The notes under the pieces: model-generated | Seen by the model: the letters and a program-made list of their open reading frames with translations, nothing else | Databases searched by the model: none | What the model was told of the DNA's origin: nothing | Position numbers and translations under genes: made by a program | Source: Talpa occidentalis | Taxonomy: Eukaryota; Chordata; Mammalia; Eulipotyphla; Talpidae | Length of the DNA: 64,000 nt | Assembly (NCBI RefSeq): GCF_014898055.3 | Contig: NW_023601543.1 | Coordinates: 59,357,566-59,421,565 of the forward strand | Direction of reading: 5' to 3' | Shown: piece by piece, positions 21,851 through 32,433 of the stretch | Numbering within the stretch: position 1 is the stretch's first letter | Layout: every line of letters starts with the position of its first letter

Positions 21851-24425
21851 AAGATCTTCATCTATACTGTGATAATTATGGAAATCTTTAATTAAAAATC
21901 TAACTAAACAAGACATGAAACCGTTCAATTCTGCCTATATCCTTTTTTTGCAGTCAGCGTATAATGTTTAAACCCTACTTTTTATTTTTCTTTGCACATG
22001 CTTGCTAATAGAACAACTAGAGCCCTAATAATGTCTTGGCACTTTCTTTGAGTACTTTTTGAATGAAGATTTCAAATGTTCCCATTCTTTTGTTTATATA
22101 TTACCACATGTGCTTTATTTGACTCAGTGCTTAATCTCAGTGATCTAAGACCACAACCCACTGCAAGTACACTTTGTTTTACATGTATCACATTAGGAAG
22201 CTTTTAAAATCAGAGTTTGTTTGATATGTTCCTGAGAATTTAGTAGCATGTGGGAAAAGTTGAGCATATCTGTTGCAATTCAGGCAGTACCAATGAGTTT
22301 CCCTTCAAGCAGAAATGACTTCAGTTTTATATACATGGAAATATAGTGCTTGCATATGTCTGGATAATTTTATGTCTTATGGCAACATAAAGATGGTTAT
22401 TATTCTTATAAGCATCATTCTTCTTTGAGACTTTATGGGAAGGGGGAGCTCCATTCCCTTGTTCTTAGAAAATTATTATTATTTTCCCCCAAAGAAAAAT
22501 GTAATGAGTGATGAGTTTTGCTTTGGAGGTAGCAAAAAACAAAGGTACAGATGTAAGGTTTTTAAAATTTGAAGTTGAGTGGGTGATTTTAAAATGTCAT
22601 GAAAATCAACTCACTAGACATTTGGCTGGAAAACATCAAAATGCATTAACACTGCTCAGACTGGCTTCCTATAGTCTTAAATAACATGGCACAAAAATTA
22701 TATTCAAAAGCATTAGTTGTAGGAAAATTGCTACTCAAAACAGGGGTGGGTTGTGTGGTAATGGGGATGGAGAAAAAAAGAATGTTTTTTTTTTTATATT
22801 GGCCAGAAGTTAGAAGTGAGGCAGTAAGAAAACCATGAAGTACATATGTATCAAAGCAGGTTTTACTTTTGAATTACAAAGCAGATGCCTTGAGTAGAAC
22901 AGCAGCCTTTGGGCCTAGCATCAGTTGAAGTCTATAAAGCCTGAGGGTACTCGGATGGGCCCTCTGCCTAGGCTTATTCCTGGAACTGAGCCTATCAAAT
23001 AAGGCAGGAGAATGATGAAGGAAAATAATAAGAAGCTAAAGAAAATGAGGGCCAAAAAGGGGTGTGATGTGGGGAGAGGGCATGTCTCAGAAAAAGACTG
23101 ACAATTGGGACATAAGTCTAGTTTAAGTTCAGAAAGGGATGTCAGACCAAGGGGAGTCTGATCTAGGAGAATTGATGTGAGAATATGAGTGAGACTTTGT
23201 AAGCTCAAGGCAGGTATATGGTTGAACCTAACTGGATAGATTTATTTCAGCATATATTACCAAAAATGAAGGTCTGAAGAAATTGAACAACTCTCAGCCT
23301 CTAAGATGAGGCCACCAGAGATGTGGTAGACTAAAACATCCAGAAATATAGTCAGAACCCTCATTTCACCCAATGTAAAGTATTTAGCAAAATCCAATAC
23401 CCATTCCTGATAAAAATTTTCATTGGACTTGAAATAGAAGGGAAATTTGTCAACCTGATAAAAGATGTTGATGAAAACCTTGTAGTTAAAGTGACGGTAG
23501 GGTGAAAAACTGAAGAAACTGGAGTAGGAGTTCTACTTCAAAAAGTATTTGACTGGAGTCTGCAGGGTGGAGAATGCTGTGTCCCTCAGCTCAGTGAGAC
23601 CCAGGTGGAGAGCTGGTTCCAGAACTGTTGGATGAAGCAGTAAGGCTTCAGGAAGCAGCAGTAAGGCTGACGAATCCTCGGAGAAGCCCAGATCCTTGCC
23701 CTGCTTTCTTTTCTGCCTCAAATACTCTGACCGCCTCCCACTGACACTGCCCCAGTCACAGACTCCGCAGACCAGGCCGTTCCTTGGGCTGGGATTTCTT
23801 ACCCAAAGCACATTCTTAGCTTATCTGCCTTTCCATCTACAGTCTCTCTTCCTTTCTGATCTTACCTGGGAGCTTCTGGCCAGCATGATGTGTTTCCAGA
23901 GAATTCTGTACTACAGGCTTCATGGTGGTGGTGATGGTGGTAGTGGGGAGGGGGGCTAAGTTCTTAATGCAGATTGGGTGCCAGTGTCAATGCTCTGATG
24001 GCCCCTGCCACCCCTCCCTGCCTTTAAGAGATATCCACAGAACCCACTGGACAAGAATCACCTTTGCCAGCAGAAATATGCCAGAGGGAGGTCTCTCATT
24101 TTTGATCTGTTTATTTAACATTCTCCCCTACCTTGCCCTTAAAGTAGAACAGAGAGAGCGAGCACAGGAGCTCACGAAGGAGTGATGCACAATGAGCCTG
24201 TTTAGACAATTCATTCCTTAATTTAATTCAATTTTGTGTGTGAGTTTGCTGGTTATAAATAATTTGTTCTGGGAGATTTATCTTTATGCAGATTTTCTAG
24301 AAATTTTTAGATTAAGTGATTAAAACAGGATAGGCAAACCCTCAAAGCTTCTACCATTTTACATGTGGTTATAGGTGAAATTCCCATGCCTCAGAATGTA
24401 GCCTCAATTTGTCCTTTCTGTGAGT
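21851..24425. other. Unassigned unique sequence, about 2.6 kb
   Basis: No repeat family or coding exon recognised. Minus-strand frames at 22921-23208 (a hydrophobic stretch) and 23533-23811 have no family motifs or splice context. There are small patches of low complexity, such as GGTGGTGGTGATGGTGG at about 23923. Confidence 0.4.
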
Positions 24426-24559
24426 TAAGAAGGCCTGCAGAACAGAAGGTTCAAAGGGGCTAATCTCTCCCCATCCTTACCTGTAATTCAGATACGACGA
24501 AGACTTGAATTCTTCTATGGTGGGTACTAGAGGTAGAAGAGCTTTGCAGAGTTTTCTTA

Positions 24560-24975
24560 CCTTGAGGCAAGAAAGCCAGGCCTTCATAAACTCAATTCAC
24601 CTGGTTGATGAATGTGGGTCTATCCCTCACGCTCAACCTAAGCGTGGAAGGTGAACTTAGGAGAGGTCCTCACAGCAAGGAAATCGAGGAACTGAGCGGC
24701 AGACTCCAGCTGACAGCCAGTAAGAACTAAAGCCTTCAGTTCTACAACCAAAAGGGAATGAATTCTAACAACCCAGTGAGCTTGGAAACAGATCCATACC
24801 CAGTTGAGCCTACAGAGAAGAACTGAGCTGTGGCCAGCGCAGCCTGGCTGAGAACCCAATTAGACCATGTGCAGGCTCCTGACCCACATAAAAGCTTAGA
24901 TAAAAAGTGTGTGTTATTTTAAGCTGTTACGTTTGTGGTAATTTGTAACTCAGTGATAGACAACTAATGTAGAAG
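24560..24975 (+). mobile_element. MLT1-like MaLR LTR, diverged
   Basis: The end TTATTTTAAGCTGTTACGTT then GTGGTAATTTGTAACTCAGT and GATAGACAACTAATG is the usual MLT1 terminus. The 5' part is too diverged to place its boundary. Confidence 0.6.
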
Positions 24976-24979
24976 GGAA

Positions 24980-25878
24980 GACGCAGTAAGCAGGAGCCCA
25001 CATTGACCCTGAGAAAAGATAAGTCACATCTCGGGTAAAGGTGGCTTTTGGGGAAGGATATAAGGGTTGTGTGGAGTGGTTCTGTGTTAGATAACAGATG
25101 TGTGATCCCTCATGCCTAGCCCTGATCCAATTGCTATAGCCTGGCACTCTCATTGGTCAGGCTGGAGTCATGTGACAAACAAACTTGATTCTTGTTCCTC
25201 TAGATTACTGGTAGCTGCAGAAGACAGTTTTCAGCATACTAATGACTTTCAACCTCAAGTTTTCAAGGCTCTCTGCTTCTCTGTTTGTGGGCTTGCTCAG
25301 CCTCCCTATAGGGCAACCCAGACATGTTACATATGTCGCACTAACTGGGGCGGCCCTAATGGGTTTGAGATGAGAGTCAGTGCCTAATGATATCAGCTCC
25401 CCACTCCCTTGATAGAACAATTGTCAGGGTTTTTCCACACTGTTCCTTTCTGAAGGTCCCAGTGGCACTGAGTCAACTGCCCGTTAGCACCCCCTTTGTT
25501 GACTTTCTTCCTCCTGTCTCACTTCCACTACTCTCTCACTTGTGCTCTGGAATCTCCTCCCAAAATAACCACCTCCACCCAGATCCTTGTTTCACAGTCT
25601 ACATTAGGAGAAGCCAAAGTAAAACAGAGGGTCAAGCCTACTTGCGCCACCAACATTGATGGGAGATGTTACCAAGTAAAAACAGAATGCATTCATAGCA
25701 AACCAGATTTCACTGTAGGGGAACTGATTTCTGGAATTTTGCCAACTCCATTGTGCTTATTCATCAATATACTGTACTTCTAAACCTGGCCATTCTGCTT
25801 ACTGTAGAAGACAACTGGCAATTAGAAAGGCCAAGTTTGAGTGTGGGATGAATTGGAGAAAACCCATTTCTTCACTTT
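24980..25878. other. Unassigned sequence
   Basis: Open frames of up to about 95 codons occur on the plus strand (25387-25783) without any family feature. No repeat is recognised. Confidence 0.35.
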
Positions 25879-25890
25879 AAAAATAGCTGA

Positions 25891-26166
25891 GGGCCTCCCT
25901 GCTCGTGCAAGGGGTTAAGTTGAAGCACTATGAAGCTCTCTGCAGCCACTGCAGCCACTGCAGCACAAGTTTGATTCCCAGCCAGGGAGCTGACCCACAT
26001 GGCACAGCAGACCTCTCCTGACTCGTCTGCTGCTCCCCTCAGCAGTGTATTTCAGTCAATCTGCCTGTTCTGCTCCCCACTTTGTCTCTGGTGAATCCTC
26101 TCACCTCTCCACCTCTGGCCTACACCCCAGCTTTTGTATACCTAAGTAAATAAAATATATCTTTAA
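25891..26166 (+). mobile_element. tRNA-derived SINE, subfamily B
   Basis: TSD AAAAATAGCTGA (25879-25890, 26167-26178). It contains a small internal duplication, CAGCCACTGCAGCCACTGCA, at the position where other copies have one CAGCCTCTGCAGCA. Confidence 0.95.
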
Positions 26167-26178
26167 AAAAATAGCTGA

Positions 26179-26774
26179 TAAAATACAGGTTTAGTAGACA
26201 GCAGTTCAATGATTTCCTCTCTTTATCCCTATAGGTAATCTAAATAAACAGGTAGCTCTCTGGAGTTGGGGGAATATTTAACAAAGTATGAAGAAAATGT
26301 CCTTTTTATACATATAGAATATCTTATTCTGCTGCCAATAACAAGATTCAGAGAATGTTTTCTTGTTTCTTTGCTTTGCTTTAATAAAATAGATCTAAAA
26401 GTCAATACTCAGAAAACTATATTGTCAATTATGAAACAGTATTGTTAACTAGTTAACATATTATGACAGAGATAATATTTATTCTCTCCTTAATTATCAG
26501 AACGTTGTATTAATGGAAGCAACAATGTGCCTGGGTGAAAATTATCTCTTAAACAGAGGGATACACTAAGGAAGGCTTCTTAAAGAACGCTGATTGAATT
26601 GGGAAATTGTCTTTTTCCCTTTTTCCCCCTTCTTTCTTCCTAATGCCTAGATTGTTAGGGCCATGTTGAGACAATGGGACAGTCTTGAAAACAGAAGCCA
26701 GTGCTAGGATGGAGAAGCAGAGAAAGTAAAGTCATCTCTGATATCTGTGGATCTGCCATATTAGCTCTTGACTG

Positions 26775-26777
<3 letters not shown>
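26179..26777. other. Unassigned AT-rich sequence
   Basis: No gene or repeat recognised between the SINE and the (TG)n tract. Confidence 0.35.

Positions 26778-26823
<46 letters not shown>
26778..26823. repeat. (TG)n microsatellite
   Basis: About 23 uninterrupted TG units. It lies exactly where the A tail of the SET retrocopy would be expected, and borders its last bases (GAGTACACATTTAG on the plus strand). Confidence 0.95.
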
Positions 26824-26825
<2 letters not shown>

Positions 26826-28480
26826 TACACATTTAGTTTTATTCTAGCAAACAACTTGTATACTTTTATTAAGGTTTAAAACTGAGCATTACCATTCCTT
26901 TCCAGTGAAACAAAAGAAAATTTAAAAATAAACAGAAACAAAATTAAATAGAGAATATTGATTCCAAATAAGATCCTACAGGTTCTGCTGATTCTCTCAT
27001 CAAATGGCAAGGCTTAAGTCATCATTAGGGGAGAATTTTATGTTGAAAGTGTCATCTTAAGCTGCAAGGATGTCTGTTAAACATCACAATGAATTGTGCC
27101 AAAGGAGAAGCCATGTTGTCAAAATGCCTCCCCAACCCACCCAAACATCTCAAACCCACCCCTTTACTGACCTTCTATAAAATCCCATTTTTAAGTGTTT
27201 TATTCTTTTTTCAAACATGAGAAAGTAGACACATACATGTCGGGAAATGCTAACTGTCCATATTCACATAGAGACAGTGTCATCTTGGAACCCAATAACA
27301 GAGAAGGGAGGAAGCAGGCTGGAATTCTGGGCTCCACTACACCCAGCACCCGCCAGCTCCCAGCAGAGCTTGGGGGCACGGGCCTTTTCTTTCCCCCACG
27401 GAACTTCCCCATAAAGTTTTGAGACAAGAGGGGATGAAAGTGAATTTGGAACAGAAAAAAGTAGAGACTGTTGTCCCACTACATCCTGCTCAAGGTATCC
27501 CCCAAAATAAGTTGAAAACCATAGTGTAAAGGAGAGAAGAGAGACCTCAAAAACAGGGTGACTGAGCGCAAGGGGGAACAAGACCAACTGGCTCCCAGGG
27601 ACTGGAGAAAATTGAAAAAGGTTGGAAGCCATCAGTGTCCATTAGTGTCCTTTACTCTCTACTCTTCCTCCCCGCATCACCATCTTCATCTTCTTCACCC
27701 CCACCCCCTTCTTCATCACTGTCTTCCAACCCTTCATCACCATCTTCATCTTCTCCTCCCCGTTCTTCACCACTCATGTCAGGAAGCAAGTAGCGCTTAA
27801 TGGGTTTGGTGACACCTCAGCTCCACTGCCGTCTCCTCACTTGTCTGCACCTGCTCGAGAATGGCTAGTAACCCTGGAAAAGGAGCTCTCTCCCCTGCCG
27901 TCTCTTCCCGCTGGCTGCATTCTCTTTGATGGGAATGATTCATCAGATCCTTTCCAGATTGCCATTTGATTTCAGTAGACTTTCAAGATGGATTCACCAC
28001 TCTCATGCAGATGGAATTATTTGGAGAGAACTTTTTTTTGACGTGAGGGTTTGCATGAAAAATGAAAACCTATTGTGTAACCTGACTTAATATCTTCAAA
28101 TTCTGTCACTTCAACTCTTGTCAAATCAAGCAGCCCCCTCTTCATTCTCCTCCCCAAGCAGTGTGGACACTTGGTTCGATGATTGGCAAAGGTTGTTACC
28201 TCAAAATTTGGGATTTTTGTAATCAATTCTGACCTCTTCTGAAAAAAATGGCTGGCAGAGTTTGTTATATTTCTGTTCTACTTTCAAAATCTCCTCACTA
28301 GCTTGTTCATTAAGTCTGTTTCATTTTGTACTTCATCAATATGTTCAATTGCTTCTTGCTCTTCTTGTTTTCCCTTCTGTTCACCCGGGGAGTTTGACAT
28401 CTCCTCCAGTCTGGGTGCAGCAACAAGTTTTGGTTCCTTTGCTTGAGAGTAGGGTGGAGACTGGCTTTTGGGAGCCATGT
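26824..28480 (-). pseudogene. SET: Processed pseudogene of SET (TAF-I alpha form)
   Basis: SET is an acidic histone chaperone and PP2A inhibitor. The minus strand starts at 28478 with MAPKSQSPP and reaches [14 protein letters not shown], matching the N-terminus of the alpha isoform. A frame shift follows in the region equivalent to NEQASEE. A second frame (28226-28017) gives [15 protein letters not shown] and [16 protein letters not shown], the NAP-like domain. The acidic Glu/Asp tail is visible at about 27780-27660 as CTTCATC-type repeats on the plus strand. The 3' UTR follows, with an AATAAA-like signal (TTTATT at about 26838 on the plus strand). There are no introns, and stops and shifts are many. 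No A tail remains, and I could not find a clear TSD. Confidence 0.92.
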
Positions 28481-28519
28481 CATGAGGAAAGTCCCAGAAC
28501 TAGACCCAAGGGAAAATGC

Positions 28520-28885
28520 ACATCTGTAAGAGGCTCTGAGAACTCTAAACTATTTATCATTCCACTTCATTTACATGAAAAGAAATGTTTATTGTATTTT
28601 AAGACATTATTATTTGTCTTTTATGTTGCATTCAATTTAATCTTGGCTGACACATATATCCACACCAAATCAGATAATAACAGTTGAAAGTGTTTGCTCA
28701 AAATTTTCAAGAGAGAAAATGGTTAGTTAATATCAGCAGTATGCATGCTTACAAAATGCAAATATAATTCCATAGTGAAATAATTACTTGTATGCACGTA
28801 TCCACAGGTATAACCACAGTTTAAATAATACCAGTGCTTGGGAATATGGTAGAATTTAACAACATAAAATCAAGAAAGGGAAACT
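28520..28885. other. Unassigned AT-rich sequence
   Basis: Lies between the 5' end of the SET retrocopy and the MaLR fragment. No gene or repeat recognised. Confidence 0.35.
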
Positions 28886-28889
28886 GTAT

Positions 28890-28892
28890 GGA

Positions 28893-28948
<56 letters not shown>

Positions 28949-29106
28949 TGGAAAGACACAGCAGGAAAGCAGCTATCTGCAAGCCAGGAAGAGGCTCTCA
29001 TCGGAACCAAATCTGCCAGCACATTGAACTTGAACTTGGGCTTCCCAACCTCCAAAACTGTGAGAAAATAAATTTCTGTTGTTTAAGCCACCTAGTCTGT
29101 GGTATA

Positions 29107-29111
<5 letters not shown>
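28890..29111 (+). mobile_element. MaLR-type LTR 3' half (MST/MLT1-like)
   Basis: CACATGGAAAGACACAGCAG, TCTGCAAGCCAGGAAGAGGC, CCAAAACTGTGAGAAAATAA and GTTTAAGCCACCTAGTCTGT follow the 3' half of such LTRs. The CT-rich part typical of the family has grown into a long microsatellite. The LTR end is replaced by an A run. Confidence 0.8.
28896..28945. repeat. (TC)n microsatellite
   Basis: About 25 uninterrupted TC units, sitting where MaLR LTRs carry a short CT-rich stretch. Confidence 0.95.

Positions 29112-29157
<46 letters not shown>
29112..29157. repeat. Poly(A) tract, 46 A
   Basis: 46 uninterrupted A at the end of the MaLR LTR fragment, after TGTGGTATATTGTT. Its position inside the normal LTR terminus suggests expansion of a short A run or insertion of a tail. 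Confidence 0.95.
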
Positions 29158-29158
<1 letters not shown>

Positions 29159-29435
29159 AGAACACAGTAGTTTTCAATGGCCTCCCTAGAGTCATAGATA
29201 CTATATAGTTTGAAGGAAACTTATGAAGCATCTATTTTAATTCCTTTACTTTAGAAACAAGGAATGCAAAACTGTCCTCCATGGTCACTTTGTTAACAAG
29301 TTCTGCAAATCTTTCTTGGAAATATGACAGATTTATATCTTTCTTATTCCTGTTTACTCCTAACATTAAAACAGTTCTCACCACTCACCACTTCACTTGT
29401 GAACTTCAAATCACCTCCTTACTGGATTTCTGTCT
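29158..29435. other. Unassigned sequence
   Basis: No feature recognised. Confidence 0.3.
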
Positions 29436-29439
29436 ATAG

Positions 29440-29660
29440 TCTCCCCATTCCTTCAGTTAATTCTGCATAGCTCTGCTGGAAGAATAATCTTCATAAAACC
29501 TTAGGTTTGCCCAGTAACTTCCCTTTTAGAACACTTCCAATGGTACCCTATGGTCCCTCAATTAACTGGAGTCAGTCATAATTTTCCCTACCTCTAAAGT
29601 TTTGCCCTTCCACATTTGACTGGGCCCAGGGAAAACATTTATATCCATCTTTCCCACTTC
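29440..29660 (+). mobile_element. L2 LINE fragment
   Basis: CACTTCCAATGGTACCCTAT then GGTCCCTCAATTAACTGGAG resembles the usual L2 segment on short-lived buyable CTCCCATTGCC sequences. It is short and diverged. Confidence 0.45.
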
Positions 29661-30600
29661 AATGAACTTATTCATCAGTTTTAATAATGGATCCATCAGC
29701 TTTAGCTGCCCCCTCACACACACAGGCATTATTTTGACTTAATTGTGCCAAACTGTTATCTAGTTCTAAAAAAGGATCACAATTGTTGGGAAGTGTTCTC
29801 TAATGAAGGATCAGATACTTGAGATTGTTCAGGTAGTGGCTGAGCACAGTTGCCAGACAGAGCTTTGATGAGCCATGATCCTTCATGGCAGGCAAAGATA
29901 GTGAACAGGGTGAAGAACACAGACAATATATGCAAGGACTGCCAATTCATTCCAGGGGAAAATGGAATATACTACACTTGCCTTTGACCTGGCTTTATCT
30001 ACCAGGTGCTTATTTTGCCTTTCTTCCCTTTCAAGTTCTGTAGAATCCACTAAGGTGAGAGTCAAGTTCTACTCCTTTCTTCACGACAACTGCTTCTGTT
30101 ACATAGCTCTTCTTTACTCTCGATAGCATTTTTTGGCTGATGGAATCATTTAACTTGGGATTTTATTCCATCTTTAAGTTTATTCTATACCCTTTTTTGG
30201 CAGTACTGTTTAAGATATGCACAATTCATCTCTTGCAAATAATTTTTAGGTTTCTGAGGTCTGGTGGTGTGTTTTCATATTTATTTTTTGTATCACACAG
30301 TTGGCATATAGAAAGTGCCACAGAGAGTGACTGAGTTTATCTGAATGTAGGTAAGATATATTTAACATACAGAAATGTATATAGATGAGAAAATTTTTCA
30401 ATGAATTTTTTTTATTATTTCATGACTAAAAAATGGCACATCTTCTTTTCATTATTTAATAAAACATCTCTGAAAGCATATTCAATGGACTGACGTTAAC
30501 GGGTGTTATATTAAAAAAGAGGTTCTTTAGTCAAACAAGTTTGGGCAAGTTAGCCATCTCAGTGATTTTTATACAGAATGTGCATTTTGATTGTCCAAAA
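29661..30600. other. Unassigned sequence
   Basis: No gene or repeat recognised. Frames at 29883-30065 (minus) and 30140-30334 (plus) lack family features. Confidence 0.35.
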
Positions 30601-30615
30601 ATAAATACGTCATGT

Positions 30616-30885
30616 GGACCTCCCTGGTGGCACAAGCAGTTGAGCGCAGCATTGTGAAGCTGTCTGCAGCCTCTGCAGTGTGGGTTCAATCCCGGCCAGC
30701 AGGGGAGATACCCACATGGCGCAGCAGACCTCTCTTGTCTCGCCTGCCGCTCCCCTCAGCAGTGTATTTTGGTCAGTCTGACTGTTCTGTTCCCCACTCT
30801 GTCTCTGGTGAATCCTCTCACCCTCCTGCACATCTGGCCTGTACCCTGGTTCTTGTATGCATGAATAAATAAATCTTAAAAAAGG
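30616..30885 (+). mobile_element. tRNA-derived SINE, subfamily C
   Basis: TSD AAATACGTYATGT (30603-30615, 30886-30898). C-type head CATTGTGAAGCTGTCTGCAG and CGGCCAGCAGGGGAGATACC. Confidence 0.95.
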
Positions 30886-31149
30886 AAATACGTTATGTAA
30901 TGTTTCCCAAATGACTTCAAACCATGGCTTTTTCGGGAGGAGAGCTTTTGAGGAACAAATGTGGGGAAACATTGACAGAGGCCATAAGAGAAAGTGGAAG
31001 TTGTTCTGAACTTAAAGTCATGCAACATGGGTTAGTATTCCATAGCTCTTATTTACTTAATGTATAATCCTAAACAGCTTATTTAACTTTTCCAAGTCTT
31101 ATTTTCCTCACCTTTGAAGTGGGGGTATGGTAACTTGTTTCTACAATAG

Positions 31150-31775
31150 GCACTATCAATTCCTTCCTTCCTTATATGTACCAGCCACTCTTCCATAAAG
31201 AGGTGAACTCTATTCCTGTACCTATGAAATCTGAAACAAGCTATAACTCACTTTACCTAATACAATATGGTGGAAAGTACACTAGGTGACTCCCAAGGCT
31301 AGGTTTTAAGAAGTCTTGGTTTCTTGGAATACTCACTATGGGCGGAAGTCAACTGTAGTATAAAATGTCTGACTTGCTTGAACTGTGAGGAGACCTAAGT
31401 TATCCATGGGGGAGGTTGCCGATATAAAGAGATACTGAGATAAATTCAGGTGTTCTGGTTATCCAAGCACAGGAAACATACATGTAAGTATATATGTAAG
31501 TGATGAACTCATCTTAGTCATTCCTGCTCCAGCAAATAACATGTGGAGAAGAATGAAGAAAGCCAGCCCACAGCTAAAGCCATGTTCCCAGATGTATAAC
31601 TCCAGAAGGTCAGCCATTTATTCCATTCTAGGTAAGACCTGAGCTATTGTTGATCACAGATGAGGTACTCCTACAGTGCCCTGTCTGAATTCCTGACTCC
31701 AAAACTTCTGAGAATAATACAATTGTTGTTTTGTGATACTAAATGTTACTACGTTACACGGCAATAGATAACTGA
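31150..31775 (+). mobile_element. MLT1-like MaLR LTR
   Basis: GGTGACTCCCAAGGCTAGGT is the usual mid-LTR segment, and the end ACGTTACACGGCAATAGATA then ACTGAATAG is the MLT1 terminus. The 5' boundary is approximate. Confidence 0.7.
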
Positions 31776-31863
31776 ATAGAAAACCTCCACCCACATCATG
31801 GCAGAAGAGAGAAGTTGGGATAACCTTCTCCCTTAAAAACAACAATAAAAAGTAATATTGTCT

Positions 31864-32131
31864 GGGCCTCCCCGGTGGCGCAGCGGTTGAGCGCTGGGTT
31901 GCGAAGCTGCCCGCAGCCTCTGCAGCACTGGTTCAATCCCCTGCCGCCGGGCGAGGGTCCCACATGGTGCGCAGACCTCTCCTGCCACCCGCTGCTCCCC
32001 TCAGCAGTGTACTTTGGTCCTTCTGCCTGCTCTGTTCCCCATTCTGGCTCTGGTGAATTCTTTCACCCTCCCGCACTTCTGACTGAACCCAGTGCTTGTA
32101 TAAATAAATAAATAAATCTTTAAAAAAAAAT
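31864..32131 (+). mobile_element. tRNA-derived SINE, subfamily A
   Basis: A well-kept copy: head GGGCCTCCCCGGTGGCGCAG, tail AAATAAATAAATAAATCTTT plus an A run. The left flank is AGTAATATTGTCT. A right TSD is only partly recognisable (AATATT), because the next SINE was inserted just behind the tail. Confidence 0.95.
31876..31940 (+). promoter_or_regulatory. Internal RNA polymerase III promoter (A and B boxes) of a SINE
   Basis: The A box TGGCGCAGCGG lies at 31876-31886 and the B box GGTTCAATCCC at 31930-31940, 43 bp apart, within the tRNA-like head. This copy is taken as the example. The younger copies at 5722, 9506 and 61689 have GGTTCGATCCC, and the C type has GGTTCAATCCC like this one. Confidence 0.75.
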
Positions 32132-32143
32132 ATTCTGTACCAT

Positions 32144-32421
32144 GGGCCTCCCTGGTGGTGCAAGGGGTTAAGCACAGCACTATGAAGCTATCCATAGCCT
32201 CTGCAGCACGAGTTCAATCCCCGGCCAGGGAGCTACCCACATGGTGCAGCAGACCTCTCCTGACTCGCCCACTGCTCCCCTCAGCAGTGTATTTCAGTCA
32301 GTCTTTCTGTTCTGTTCCCCACTCTGTCTCTGGTGAATCCTCTCACCCCCCCACCCCACACACACACCTCTGGCCTATATCCCAGTTCTTGTATGCACAA
32401 ATAAATTAAATCTTTAAAGAA
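32144..32421 (+). mobile_element. tRNA-derived SINE, subfamily B
   Basis: TSD RTTCTGTAYCAT (32132-32143, 32422-32433). It lies head-to-tail just behind the A copy ending at 32131, so two SINEs sit within 560 bp in the same orientation. Confidence 0.95.
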
Positions 32422-32433
32422 GTTCTGTATCAT

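Noticed and set aside
22921..23208. Minus-strand 95-codon frame with a hydrophobic stretch, considered as a retroviral envelope remnant
   Set aside because: No other envelope features, no neighbouring LTR or pol remains, and no known motif. Best explained as chance.
27558..27800. His/Leu/Pro-rich plus-strand reading frame
   Set aside because: It is the antisense of the Glu/Asp-rich tail of the SET pseudogene.
26778..29157. CRISPR-like or satellite array
   Set aside because: The repeats are simple dinucleotide and A runs, with no spaced direct repeats. The genome is mammalian.
31864..31945. Possible tRNA genes, from the A/B boxes in the SINE heads
   Set aside because: The box spacing and flanks belong to the SINE. 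No cloverleaf with paired acceptor stem can be drawn, and the sequence continues into the SINE body.
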